Below are positions 27,090 to 36,115 of a stretch of DNA of 64,000 nucleotides, piece by piece. Location of the stretch: NCBI RefSeq assembly GCF_051013375.1, contig NZ_CP142125.1, one strand, 5' to 3'. The notes under the pieces were generated by a model, which searched no databases, was not told the DNA's origin, and saw only the letters and a list, made by a program, of their open reading frames with translations. The DNA is from Kordia algicida (GTDB lineage: Bacteria > Bacteroidota > Bacteroidia > Flavobacteriales > Flavobacteriaceae). Within the stretch, counting starts at the first letter, position 1. Each line of letters opens with the position of its first letter. A program made the translations under genes and the position numbers.

Positions 27090-27461
27090 ATGAAAGTTAC
27101 AGCTGAACACAATGAGCGTATTGCCAATATGAAGTTTTTTTCGGTATATCCGCATTATGTTACCAAAGTAGAAAAGAAAGGGCGAACTGTAGAAGAATTG
27201 CATGAAGTGATTACTTGGCTTACAGGATTTGATGATGAAAAGATTCAGGAAATGATTGATCGGAAAGTAACTTTTAAAACTTTTTTTGAAGAAGCCACGC
27301 TACATCCAAACGCGCCGCTTATTAAAGGTGTGATTTGTGGTTACAGAATTGAAGAAATTGATAACGAACTGACTCGAAAAACCCGCTATTTGGATAAGTT
27401 GATTGACGAACTTGCCAAAGGACGAAAAATGGAGAAGATTTTGAGAGTGCCAAAAAAATAG
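27090..27461 (+). CDS. DUF2200 family protein
   Basis: The ATG at 27090 gives 123 residues, the usual length of DUF2200; the longer frame from 26973 runs back through the divergent promoter and adds a non-conserved tail. The sequence is typical: MKFFSVYPHYVTKVEKKGRT, a long helical middle and ELAKGRKMEKILRV at the end. It is cytoplasmic and small, with no catalytic motif. Function is unknown. Confidence 0.85.
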   Translation: MKVTAEHNERIANMKFFSVYPHYVTKVEKKGRTVEELHEVITWLTGFDDEKIQEMIDRKVTFKTFFEEATLHPNAPLIKGVICGYRIEEIDNELTRKTRYLDKLIDELAKGRKMEKILRVPKK

Positions 27462-27625
27462 AATTGACAACTATATTTAATTTCTGGGTAGCACTATCTC
27501 TTGAATTCATTTAAATAATATTTTAGCTAATTTGAACAATACGTAAATAATTTAAACCAAAATTAACTTTGTGAAAGAAAAATCTTTAGTTATTTTTAGA
27601 TGAAAATTTTTAACATAACAACTTT

Positions 27626-28564
27626 ATGAAGTTCTTAAAATGGTTTAAATCAGAGCAAAAAAAGAAAGTAAATGACTTTATAGATTATGATACTAATTTT
27701 GAAAATATTAAGTTAACTCAAGATATTTGTGAATCTGTAATAAATAAAAAAATTCCTTCCTCAGAAAAATTTTATCTAAATGAATATTACATATCTGAAG
27801 GAGAATATTTCAGGGCAAATGAAATTTTATTCTGCTTAACTTCTAAAATACATGGTAGCGGTTTAATTAACATAAAGCTTCCTTTTAGTGGTAAATTAGA
27901 AAAAGTATATTTTAAGTTGTTTCAAACTATTTCATTTGATAGAATAATATTTTCTATTACTAGAATTGATGATAATATGATTGATGAAGCAATATTCAAT
28001 CAAAGCAGAATTAAATTAGAAGATACAGTAGTTGTATTGCTTGAAGACGAATTTACCGACGAAAAAACAATTAAAGTAAATAAGGTAAGTTCTGAAGATA
28101 CTCAGTATTTTAAATTATATTTAGATGAAACCTCCAATGCCAATGATTTTTTAGGGCTGACCTTAATAAATCATCAAGGCTTTGTGTATATTTCTTTTTA
28201 TTCAAAAAATGAAGATATCACTCTTGCATTAGGAGATTCATTAATATTACTTTTTGAGGATAAAACTAAACTTAATTTCACTTTTAAGAATGCAGGAGAA
28301 GGTACAAGAGGAGATAGATTCAATCATGCTCCTATTGGTTTTGAAGAATTAAACACTTTTTTAACTAAGGATTTATTAAAAGTAAAATTAATTAGTAAGC
28401 GTAAAAATCTATATAGTATTTATCATATGGATCATTCGATAATTAAAAATAATGACTCTGATTCATCACAACAAACTCAATATTCTAACAAAAAAGAAGG
28501 TCAGTTTTTATTAAAATACATGACTGGTTGTTTCATTGAAATGAATCAAAAATATAAAATATGA
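27626..28564 (+). CDS. Unknown protein with possible lipoyl-like hybrid motif
   Basis: I do not recognise this 312-residue protein. There is no signal peptide or membrane segment. Residues ~55-105 read like a barrel-sandwich hybrid fold (YISEGEYFRANEILFCLTS, then INIKLPFSGKLEKVYFKLFQ), as in lipoyl or biotinyl domains, but without the modified Lys between the two halves. The middle (~150-240) has a repeated beta pattern with LGDSLILLFEDKT. It is more AT-rich than its neighbours and isolated, between DUF2200 and pheT, which may point to transfer. Confidence 0.6.
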   Translation: MKFLKWFKSEQKKKVNDFIDYDTNFENIKLTQDICESVINKKIPSSEKFYLNEYYISEGEYFRANEILFCLTSKIHGSGLINIKLPFSGKLEKVYFKLFQTISFDRIIFSITRIDDNMIDEAIFNQSRIKLEDTVVVLLEDEFTDEKTIKVNKVSSEDTQYFKLYLDETSNANDFLGLTLINHQGFVYISFYSKNEDITLALGDSLILLFEDKTKLNFTFKNAGEGTRGDRFNHAPIGFEELNTFLTKDLLKVKLISKRKNLYSIYHMDHSIIKNNDSDSSQQTQYSNKKEGQFLLKYMTGCFIEMNQKYKI

Positions 28565-28602
28565 CTTTATTGTCTTTTTAATTAATCTTTGATATGTTCT
28601 TA

Positions 28603-28633
28603 TTTGCCAACTTACCGCAATATCTTATCTTTG
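28603..28633 (+). promoter_or_regulatory. pheT promoter, Bacteroidota type
   Basis: TTTG at 28603-28606, exactly 19 bases, then TATCTTTG at 28626-28633. This is a full match to TTTG-N19-TAnnTTTG. It is 25 bases before the pheT ATG. Confidence 0.75.
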
Positions 28634-28657
28634 TCGACTATTCAATAAGAAATACGA

Positions 28658-31090
28658 ATGAAAATATCATACAATTGGGTAAAGCAATTTATTCAACTTG
28701 ACTGGGACGCTGAAAAAACTGGAGAACTCTTAACTGATTTAGGCTTAGAGATTGAAGGAATTGAAAAATACCAATCTGTAAAAGGCGGATTGGAAGGAAT
28801 TGTCATCGGGCATGTATTAACCTGTGCACAACATCCAAATGCAGATCGCTTAAAAGTTACTACAGTTGATGTAGGCGGTGAAGCACCTTTACAAATTGTT
28901 TGTGGTGCACCAAATGTTGCCGCAGGACAAAAAGTGCCTGTCGCTACAGTAGGAACGACTTTATATGATGCAGAAGGAAACGGTTTTAAAATCAAGAAAG
29001 GGAAAATTCGTGGAGAAGTTTCTAACGGAATGATTTGCGCCGAAGACGAACTCGGATTAGGAGAAAGTCATGACGGAATTATGGTGTTGGACGAAACGTT
29101 AGTTCCTGGAACACCTGCAAGTGAAGTATTTGATATTGAAAATGATACCGTTTTTGAAATTGGTTTAACGCCCAATAGAGCTGACGCCATGAGTCATTAC
29201 GGAGTTGCGAGAGATTTAAAAGCTGGTTTGCTTCAAAAAGATGTCAAACTGGAATTAATTACACCTTCTACAAGTAGTTTTAGAGTTGATAACAGAACGC
29301 TAAAAATTGATGTTGAAGTTGAAGATAAAAACTTAGCGCCACGCTATTGCGGAGTGACAATTTCTGGAGTGCAAGTAAAACCTTCGCCAGAATGGTTGCA
29401 ACATCGTTTGAAAGCAATAGGCTTAACGCCGAAAAATAATGTGGTTGATGTCACCAATTATGTACTACACGAATTGGGTCAGCCATTACACGCGTTTGAT
29501 GCAAATTATATTACAGGTAATAAAATCATTGTAAAAACTTTAGAAGCTGGTACAAAATTTACCACTTTAGATGAAGTTGAACGTGAATTACACGAAGATG
29601 ATTTGATGATTTGTGATGCTGAAAAACCACTTTGCATTGCGGGTGTTTTTGGCGGAATTAAATCTGGTGTCACAGAAAACACTACTAATATTTTCTTAGA
29701 AAGTGCATATTTCAATCCAGTTTCTGTTCGTAAAACGGCAAAACGTCACGGTTTAAATACAGATGCTTCTTTCCGTTTTGAACGTGGAATTGATCCAAAT
29801 ATTACGGAATATGCGTTGAAAAGAGCCGCTTTGTTGATTCAAGAGTTGGCTGGTGGAGAAATTACAAGTGATGCAACCGACAGTTATCCAACAAAAATAG
29901 AAGATTTTCAAGTACGTGTTTCTTTCGAAAATATTACCAAATTAATTGGGGAAGAATTGCCGCGAGAAACCATCAAGAATATTTTATCGTCTTTAGAGAT
30001 TAAAATTAATTCGGTTACTGATGGCGGATTGGGATTGACAATTCCTGCATACAGAGTTGATGTACAACGTGAAGCTGATGTGATTGAAGAAATTTTACGC
30101 GTATACGGATATAATAATATTCAGTTTGATGAAAAATGGCATACGTCTATTTCAAACACTTCTCGTTATGAAGATTATAAATTACAAGATGTTGTTGCCA
30201 ATCAATTAGTGTCGCAAGGTTTTTATGAAATCATGGCGAATTCATTGACGACAGCTACATATACAGAACTTTCTGAGCAATTAAAAACGGAACATAATAT
30301 TACGATGTTGAATCCGTTGAGTAATGATTTGTCCGTAATGCGTCAATCGTTATTATTTTCTGGTTTGGAAGCAATTTCACATAACATCAACCGAAAACAA
30401 AGTGATTTAAAATTCTTTGAATTTGGAAAAACATATCATGCATACAGCGAAGAAAATCGTGAAGAACACAAACATTTATCGTTGTTAATTACAGGAAATT
30501 TACATGCAGAAACTTGGCGACAAAGCAAACCTGTAGCGACAGACTTTTTCTATGCAAAAGGAATTGTAACCGCAGTTTTATCACGTTTAGGATTGAATTC
30601 ACTAAAAACGTCTCCTATTAAAAATGATTTATTTTCTGAAGGATTGACCTTGAGTTTAGGAAAAACAAAATTGGTTGAATTTGGAATTGTGAAACGCAAA
30701 GTTTTAAAAGCGTTTGACATTAAACAAGAAGTAATTTTCGCAGATTTTAATTGGGATAATGTGATTGAAGTTGCTAAAAACAGAAAAATCAAGTTTAAAG
30801 ACATTCCGAAGTTTCCAAAAGTACGTAGAGATTTTGCCTTGTTGATTGACGAAGCGACTACGTTTGCGGAGATTCATTCAATTGCTAAACAAAGTGAACG
30901 TAATTTGCTAAAAGAAGTAAGTTTGTTTGATGTGTATCAAGGTGATAATTTACCGAAAGGAAAGAAAAGTTACGCCGTAAGCTTTACATTGCAAGACGAA
31001 CACAAAACCCTGACAGACAAACAGATTGATAAAATAATGAACAAGTTACAAAAGAGTTTTGAGAAGCAATTGGGTGCAGAATTACGATAA
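28658..31090 (+). CDS. pheT: Phenylalanine-tRNA ligase beta subunit
   Basis: The 810-residue beta subunit forms an alpha2-beta2 enzyme with PheS and charges tRNA-Phe in the cytoplasm. In order: an N-terminal EMAP/tRNA-binding domain (~40-150), the B3/B4 editing domain (~210-400, with NVVDVTNYVLHELGQPLHAFD), B5 (~405-475), the catalytic-like core and a C-terminal FDX anticodon-binding domain (FPKVRRDFALLIDEATTFAE). Length is normal. pheS is not in the window, so the two subunits are encoded apart here, as is common in Bacteroidota. A strong promoter and a terminator (31140-31173) make it monocistronic. Confidence 0.97.
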   Translation: MKISYNWVKQFIQLDWDAEKTGELLTDLGLEIEGIEKYQSVKGGLEGIVIGHVLTCAQHPNADRLKVTTVDVGGEAPLQIVCGAPNVAAGQKVPVATVGTTLYDAEGNGFKIKKGKIRGEVSNGMICAEDELGLGESHDGIMVLDETLVPGTPASEVFDIENDTVFEIGLTPNRADAMSHYGVARDLKAGLLQKDVKLELITPSTSSFRVDNRTLKIDVEVEDKNLAPRYCGVTISGVQVKPSPEWLQHRLKAIGLTPKNNVVDVTNYVLHELGQPLHAFDANYITGNKIIVKTLEAGTKFTTLDEVERELHEDDLMICDAEKPLCIAGVFGGIKSGVTENTTNIFLESAYFNPVSVRKTAKRHGLNTDASFRFERGIDPNITEYALKRAALLIQELAGGEITSDATDSYPTKIEDFQVRVSFENITKLIGEELPRETIKNILSSLEIKINSVTDGGLGLTIPAYRVDVQREADVIEEILRVYGYNNIQFDEKWHTSISNTSRYEDYKLQDVVANQLVSQGFYEIMANSLTTATYTELSEQLKTEHNITMLNPLSNDLSVMRQSLLFSGLEAISHNINRKQSDLKFFEFGKTYHAYSEENREEHKHLSLLITGNLHAETWRQSKPVATDFFYAKGIVTAVLSRLGLNSLKTSPIKNDLFSEGLTLSLGKTKLVEFGIVKRKVLKAFDIKQEVIFADFNWDNVIEVAKNRKIKFKDIPKFPKVRRDFALLIDEATTFAEIHSIAKQSERNLLKEVSLFDVYQGDNLPKGKKSYAVSFTLQDEHKTLTDKQIDKIMNKLQKSFEKQLGAELR

Positions 31091-31096
31091 TTTTCA

Positions 31097-31124
31097 TGTA
31101 CACTTCGACTCGGCTCAGTGTACA
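31097..31124. repeat. CTTCGACT-type hairpin repeat
   Basis: TGTACACT / AGTGTACA perfect arms around CTTCGACTCGGCTC. Related units without all pairing occur at ~20626, ~58046 and ~61455. Confidence 0.6.
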
Positions 31125-31139
31125 ATTTTAAAATATAAG

Positions 31140-31173
31140 AACGCTTTTTACAATGGTAGAAAGCGTTTTTTAT
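31140..31173 (+). terminator. pheT terminator
   Basis: AACGCTTT / AAAGCGTT with a T-run, 50 bases after the pheT stop. Confidence 0.75.
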
Positions 31174-31177
31174 TAGT

Positions 31178-31478
31178 TAACGTCAGTTCGATATAAATCA
31201 TTCAATTTATATGTATAGTAATTTTAGCAATAATTCTGATATATAATTCATTTTTAGCGTTTTATTTTCGTTTTCTTTGCTTACCCAAAGAAAAGAAACA
31301 AAAGAAAGGGAACTTTTCCAGAGGTATTTTTAGTTTTTCTTTTTGGGGAAAACTAAAACCACATGAATTTTTCTAAATTTTCTCCAAGGCTTCGAAAATT
31401 TTTAACGAAAAACTCCTGCTATACTGCGGAAAAGAAAAGTTTCAAACTAAAATTCTTATGTCGAACTCACTTTAGTTA
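31178..31478. mobile_element. MITE-like non-coding repeat, copy 2 (301 bp)
   Basis: Left end TAACGTCAGTTCGA and right end TCGAACTCACTTTAGTTA form imperfect terminal inverted repeats. By eye the body is about nine-tenths identical to copy 1 (22369-22786) wherever both are present. It contains the CCAAAGAAAAGAAACAAAAG string that recurs, diverged, at 63119-63220. No ORF. Confidence 0.7.
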
Positions 31479-31693
31479 GATTTCAAAGCACTTCTTGATA
31501 CATTTTTCCTCTTGAAAAATACTCGATGTGACTTTTATGATTGAAGGTAATGTATTTATATAAGAAAAAAGCGATCTAGTAATCTAAAAAGCATTAGTAG
31601 TCTCATAATCAAGAAAAAAATAGTACGGTAAAACCGTAATCATTCATAAGATAATTTTTCGTACATTTAATCCTTCATGAAAAAAAGAAAACT

Positions 31694-31846
31694 ATGTTAG
31701 ATAAAATTTCAAATCTCGACGGATTTAGTTTTATTAATAAAAACGGGCAACGAAACATTATTGGTGGAGCGCCACGTTTTTGTAATGATCGCAAGCCTTG
31801 TGATTATCCTTATGATTGCTACAGCGGAATTTGCCGACTTCCGTAG
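31694..31846 (+). CDS. Double-glycine leader, four-cysteine peptide
   Basis: A 50-codon ORF lies in the middle of an otherwise gene-free 881-base gap. The N-terminal half (from MLDKISNLDG to NIIGG) resembles a double-glycine leader with hydrophobic residues spaced before GG. Cleavage after GG would release a 25-residue core beginning APRFC, with Cys at core positions 5, 11, 17 and 22, evenly spaced and rich in Arg, Asp and Tyr. Bacteroidota carry many such GG-Cys peptides, often called bacteriocin-like. It has an A-rich Shine-Dalgarno-free leader, a near-consensus promoter (TACATTTA at ~31662) and a strong terminator at 31894-31932. No peptidase-transporter is next to it. Confidence 0.6.
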   Translation: MLDKISNLDGFSFINKNGQRNIIGGAPRFCNDRKPCDYPYDCYSGICRLP

Positions 31847-31893
31847 CGTGTAAATAATTCTGAATTTATAGTATTGATACAATACTTCCGCAT

Positions 31894-31932
31894 AAAAAAG
31901 TCCCTTGAAATAGTTTTTCAAGGGACTTTTTA
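31894..31932. terminator. Bidirectional terminator
   Basis: AAAAAAGTCCCTTGAAA pairs with TTTTCAAGGGACTTTTT across a 4-base loop. This strong hairpin is shared by the small peptide gene and the converging ABC-F gene. Confidence 0.85.
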
Positions 31933-31971
31933 GCTATTTATATTTTTAATAGTGATGACACTACACTGAGC

Positions 31972-33600
31972 TTAAGCCAACGTATACATTTTTTCACGTT
32001 GTTCTTTTATTTTCTTGTCATTCATATAATCGTCAAACGTTGAATATCTATCAATCACTCCTGTTGGTGTTAACTCGATAATTCTGTTGGCAACCGTTTG
32101 TGCAAATTCATGATCGTGTGTGGTAAATAAAACGGTTCCTTTGAAATTTTTCAACGAATTGTTAAACGCTGTAATACTTTCTAAGTCTAGGTGGTTTGTT
32201 GGCTCGTCTAACATTAATACGTTTGCACGAATCATCATCATACGCGATAACATACAACGTACTTTTTCTCCTCCAGAAAGTACTCTAGCTGTTTTTAAGG
32301 CTTCTTCTCCACTGAAAATCATTTTTCCTAAGAATCCACGAACGTATACTTCTTCTCTTTCTTCTTCGGTCGTTGCCCATTGACGTAGCCAATCAACCAA
32401 TGTCAAATCGTTGTCAAAGTATTCTGAGTTATCAACAGGTAAGTAGGCTTGTGACGTAGTAACTCCCCATTTGTACGTTCCCGCGTCAGCGTTTATTTTA
32501 TCATTAATGATTTCGTAAAAAGCGGTGGTTGCACGTGAATTTTTAGAAATAACCGCCACTTTATCGCCTTTTGCCAAGTTGATGTTTACATTTTGAAATA
32601 GTATTTCACCTTCCGCAGAGGCTTTCAATCCTTCTACATTTAAAATTTGATCTCCTGCTTCGCGATCTCTGTCAAAAATTATGGCAGGATAACGACGACT
32701 AGAAGGTTTGATGTCTTCTACTTTTAAGCGTTCTAACATTTTTTTACGAGAAGTCGCTTGTTTCGATTTTGCTACGTTGGCACTAAATCGTTGGATGAAT
32801 TCTTGTAATTCTTTTGCTTTGTCTTCTGCTTTTTTGTTTTGTTGCGCGCGTTGTCTTGCGGCTAGCTGGCTACTTTCGTACCAAAACGTATAGTTACCAC
32901 TGTAGTGATTTATTTTTGCAAAGTCAATATCTGAAATGTGCGTACAAACTGCATCCAAAAAGTGTCTATCATGCGAAACTACAATGACGCAGTTGTCATA
33001 ATTTGCCAAGAAATTTTCTAACCAAGAGATTGTTTCAAAATCTAAGTCGTTCGTAGGCTCATCCATAATCAATACATCAGGATTTCCAAAAAGTGCTTGT
33101 GCTAGTAACACACGTACTTTTTGTTTACCATCCAACTCGCTCATTAGTGAGTAATGATTTGCTTCAGGAATTCCTAAGTTTGATAACAATGCTGCGGCAT
33201 CAGAATCGGCATTCCATCCGTTCATTTCTTCAAATTCTACTTGCAACTCTCCTACGCGTTCTCCATCTTTATCTGAGAAGTCTTCTTTGGCATATATTTC
33301 ATCCATTTCTTTCTTTATCGCAAACAATGGTTTATTTCCCATGATTACGGTTTCTAAAACAGGATATTCGTCATATGCGAAGTGATCTTGCTCCAACACA
33401 GACATACGTTTGCCAGGTTCTAAGCTAACATGCCCGGAAGTAGGTTCCATCTTTCCTGATAAAATTTTTAAAAAAGTGGATTTACCAGCGCCGTTCGCTC
33501 CGATAACACCATAGCAATTTCCTGTTGTAAACGTAGTATTTACTTCGTCAAATAAGACACGTTTACCAAATTGCACTGATAAGTTAGATACAGATAACAT
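31972..33600 (-). CDS. ABC-F ATPase with one degenerate composite ATP site
   Basis: The 542-residue protein has two ABC domains joined by an ABC-F linker (~240-320). Domain 1 has a normal Walker A (GANGAGKS, 34-41) and Walker B (VLIMDE, 176-181) but a broken signature (ELDGKQK, 155-161, for LSGGQ). Domain 2 has a broken Walker A (ISKNSRAT, 351-358) and normal signature (LSGGEKV, 441-447) and Walker B (VLMLDE). Since composite sites pair Walker A of one domain with the signature of the other, one site is complete and the other is dead. It is a soluble, probably ribosome-associated ATPase, YbiT-like in layout. Monocistronic. Confidence 0.93.
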   Translation of the reverse strand: MLSVSNLSVQFGKRVLFDEVNTTFTTGNCYGVIGANGAGKSTFLKILSGKMEPTSGHVSLEPGKRMSVLEQDHFAYDEYPVLETVIMGNKPLFAIKKEMDEIYAKEDFSDKDGERVGELQVEFEEMNGWNADSDAAALLSNLGIPEANHYSLMSELDGKQKVRVLLAQALFGNPDVLIMDEPTNDLDFETISWLENFLANYDNCVIVVSHDRHFLDAVCTHISDIDFAKINHYSGNYTFWYESSQLAARQRAQQNKKAEDKAKELQEFIQRFSANVAKSKQATSRKKMLERLKVEDIKPSSRRYPAIIFDRDREAGDQILNVEGLKASAEGEILFQNVNINLAKGDKVAVISKNSRATTAFYEIINDKINADAGTYKWGVTTSQAYLPVDNSEYFDNDLTLVDWLRQWATTEEEREEVYVRGFLGKMIFSGEEALKTARVLSGGEKVRCMLSRMMMIRANVLMLDEPTNHLDLESITAFNNSLKNFKGTVLFTTHDHEFAQTVANRIIELTPTGVIDRYSTFDDYMNDKKIKEQREKMYTLA

Positions 33601-33792
33601 TCTTTTAGTTTTTTGTTCTTTTTTTTATATTGCGCAAAAGTAAGAATTACATTGAATATTACTAAGGATTACGGCAAATTTTACTATGCTGTTTCTTAAC
33701 GTTTTTACCAATATTTTTAACAGCCTATTAACAGCGTATTGCATTTGTGATAGTTAGTTTTGTTAAAACTTGAAAAAGTTGACCAAGTTACT

Positions 33793-35211
33793 ATGAAGTA
33801 TATTACCCCATTATTACTTATATTTATTTGCTTTGGTTGTGATAACGCCACTAAAAATGCGACTAAAGATGTTGCTTATTTTGGTGGAGAAATTATCAAT
33901 CCGCAGGATGATTATGTGTTGTTATATCACCAAGGAGCTTTTGTAGATTCCTTGCAGTTGGATGATAACAATCGTTTTTTAACAAAATTGAAAGATCATA
34001 AAAACGGATTGTATAAGTTTTATCACAACAGAGAGTATCAATATATCAATCTTGAAAAGGGTGATAGTTTATTGTTACGCTTAAATACTTTTGCTTTTGA
34101 CGAATCTTTGTTTTTTACAGGGAAAGGCGCTGAAAAGAACAATTTTTATATTGAATTGTTTTTGTTGAATGAAAGTCACGAAGAACCTGTGTATCAATAT
34201 TCGCAATTGGATAGCGATACTTTTTTGAAGAAGATTGATTCGCTACAAAATATCAAACTAAAGAAACAAGAAAAGTTTCTGGTAAACAATCCGAATGTTT
34301 CTGAAGAATTTAAAAACTTTACGGACAAAGTTATCAAATATAGAAGCTTTCGCTATCGTGAAACGTATCAGAATATGTTTCATAACTTAAAGAAGAAAGA
34401 TTCGACGCTTTCCATTAGTGATTCATTTTTCGATTACAAGAAAGATGTAGATATGAACGATTCTACAATGAGTTATTACCGTCCGTATGCACGTTATATT
34501 ATGCAGTTTATCAACAATTCTTCATATAGTGAATGTATGCGTAAATCGTGGAAAGGCAACCAAGCGGTAAATACTTCATTGACGTATAATAAGAACAAAC
34601 TGGCTTTGATTGATAGTTTGGTAACGTATCCTTTTTTACGTAATGAATTGTTGCGTTTTACAGCATATTCGTATTATAGTCACAATACTTCCAACATTCC
34701 AAAGAATAATGAATTTTTTAAAATTTACCAACAAGTAGCAACGGATAAGGAATCGAAAGAAGAAATTTCAAACTTACATATTGGTGTTAAAAATTTACAG
34801 AAAGGCAATAGTTTTTCCAATCAAATTTACGTGTATGATAGTGCGTATAATAGAATTCCGCTAAATCGACTGAATTCGAAAAAAGGAAAGACTATTTTTT
34901 ATTTTTGGACTTCCAAACAAATGCGCCACAAACATTTGATTACTGAAAAGATCAAAGTCTTGGCAAAAGAATATCCTAATTTAAATATTATTGGAATTAG
35001 CTTAGATTCCGATCATAAACGTTGGAAAAAAGCCGTGGCAGAACTGAAATTTCCTGGCAGCAGACAGTATCGAGTTGGTAGAAAAGATGATTTGTTGCGA
35101 GACTTCGCATTGATTAATATCAATAAACTAATCATTACCGATCAAAGTGGAAATATTGTCAACGGTTTTGCTAGTATTTACAATACAGATTTACGAGATC
35201 AATTAAAGTAA
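33793..35211 (+). CDS. Thioredoxin-fold lipoprotein lacking CxxC
   Basis: The ATG at 33793 gives a lipoprotein signal (LLLIFICFGCDN) and 472 residues; the longer frame only adds 11. The N-terminal region is beta-rich, the middle is helical and Ser/Asn/Asp-rich, and the C-terminal ~140 residues form a TlpA/AhpC-type fold (GKTIFYFWTSKQMRHKHLIT then LNIIGISLDSDHKRWKKA). Where TlpA has CxxC, this protein has SKQM, so the redox activity is probably lost. In Bacteroidota such proteins often act in secreted-protein handling. The role here is unknown. Confidence 0.82.
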   Translation: MKYITPLLLIFICFGCDNATKNATKDVAYFGGEIINPQDDYVLLYHQGAFVDSLQLDDNNRFLTKLKDHKNGLYKFYHNREYQYINLEKGDSLLLRLNTFAFDESLFFTGKGAEKNNFYIELFLLNESHEEPVYQYSQLDSDTFLKKIDSLQNIKLKKQEKFLVNNPNVSEEFKNFTDKVIKYRSFRYRETYQNMFHNLKKKDSTLSISDSFFDYKKDVDMNDSTMSYYRPYARYIMQFINNSSYSECMRKSWKGNQAVNTSLTYNKNKLALIDSLVTYPFLRNELLRFTAYSYYSHNTSNIPKNNEFFKIYQQVATDKESKEEISNLHIGVKNLQKGNSFSNQIYVYDSAYNRIPLNRLNSKKGKTIFYFWTSKQMRHKHLITEKIKVLAKEYPNLNIIGISLDSDHKRWKKAVAELKFPGSRQYRVGRKDDLLRDFALININKLIITDQSGNIVNGFASIYNTDLRDQLK

Positions 35212-35309
35212 ATTTATATTTTCAATCTTATCATAAAATTTATTAAATCGAGTTCTGTGTTGAGATTCGTTTGAAACTTATACCAATTCTACTATACAAA
35301 ATTGAACGC

Positions 35310-35342
35310 AAAAAAACGTCTTAGAATTTCCAAGACGTTTTC
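35310..35342 (-). terminator. Terminator of the transaldolase gene
   Basis: AAAACGTCTT / AAGACGTTTT with a T-run on the minus strand, 67 bases beyond the stop at 35409. Confidence 0.7.
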
Positions 35343-35408
35343 ATTTATAATATGAATCGAGCTTAAATTCGGTTTCACGAATAACTCGAAGTAATTTTTA
35401 TAAAATGT

Positions 35409-36062
35409 TTAGTTTCCTTTCTTATAATCTGCTAAGAATTTTTCCAAACCAATGTCTGTTAACGGATGTTTTAATAAACCAACAATCGATTTCAATGGAC
35501 CTGTCATTACATCAGCACCAATTTTTGCACAATCAATCACGTGCATTGTATGACGTACTGAAGCAGCCAAAATTTCTGTTCCGAAACCGTAATTGTCATA
35601 AATCATTCTGATTTCCGCTATAAGGTTCAATCCATCTGTAGAAATATCATCCAAACGCCCAATAAATGGCGATACATACGTTGCACCTGCTTTTGCTGCC
35701 AATAGCGCTTGTCCCGCAGAAAATACTAAGGTTACATTTGTTTTAATTCCTTTATCCGAAAAATATTTACACGCTTTTACGCCATCCGCAATCATTGGAA
35801 GCTTTACCACAATTTGCGGATCTAGTGCTGCCAACTCCTCGCCTTCTTTTACCATTCCTTCAAAGTCTGTAGCAATTACTTCTGCAGAAACATCACCTTC
35901 TACAATCTCACAAATTGCTTTGTAATGGTTGATAATATTTTCTTTTCCAGTAATTCCTTCTTTTGCCATTAGTGATGGATTTGTTGTTACTCCATCCAAA
36001 ATACCTAAAGCTTGTGCTTCACGAATTTGATCTAAGTTAGCCGTGTCAATAAAAAATTTCAT
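35409..36062 (-). CDS. fsa: Transaldolase / fructose-6-phosphate aldolase family
   Basis: This 217-residue TIM barrel belongs to the short transaldolase subfamily, which either acts in the pentose phosphate pathway or cleaves fructose 6-phosphate. The start FFIDTANLDQIREAQ with an early Asp, GVTTNPSL, and the Schiff-base Lys in QIVVKLPMIADGVKA are all present, as is SPFIGRLDDIS. Fsa and type 3B transaldolase cannot be separated by eye, so the symbol is tentative. The transcript has a structured 5' leader (36116-36182). Monocistronic. Confidence 0.9.
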   Translation of the reverse strand: MKFFIDTANLDQIREAQALGILDGVTTNPSLMAKEGITGKENIINHYKAICEIVEGDVSAEVIATDFEGMVKEGEELAALDPQIVVKLPMIADGVKACKYFSDKGIKTNVTLVFSAGQALLAAKAGATYVSPFIGRLDDISTDGLNLIAEIRMIYDNYGFGTEILAASVRHTMHVIDCAKIGADVMTGPLKSIVGLLKHPLTDIGLEKFLADYKKGN

Positions 36063-36115
36063 CTGTTATCTAATTTAATATAAAGTTGTGTTTTCTTTTT
36101 TAGGGCGTTTTTACA

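Noticed and set aside
26975..27127. N-terminal extension of the TlpA-like protein
   Set aside because: The 51 extra residues overlap the divergent promoter and the DUF2200 start, and the next ATG gives a perfect lipoprotein signal.
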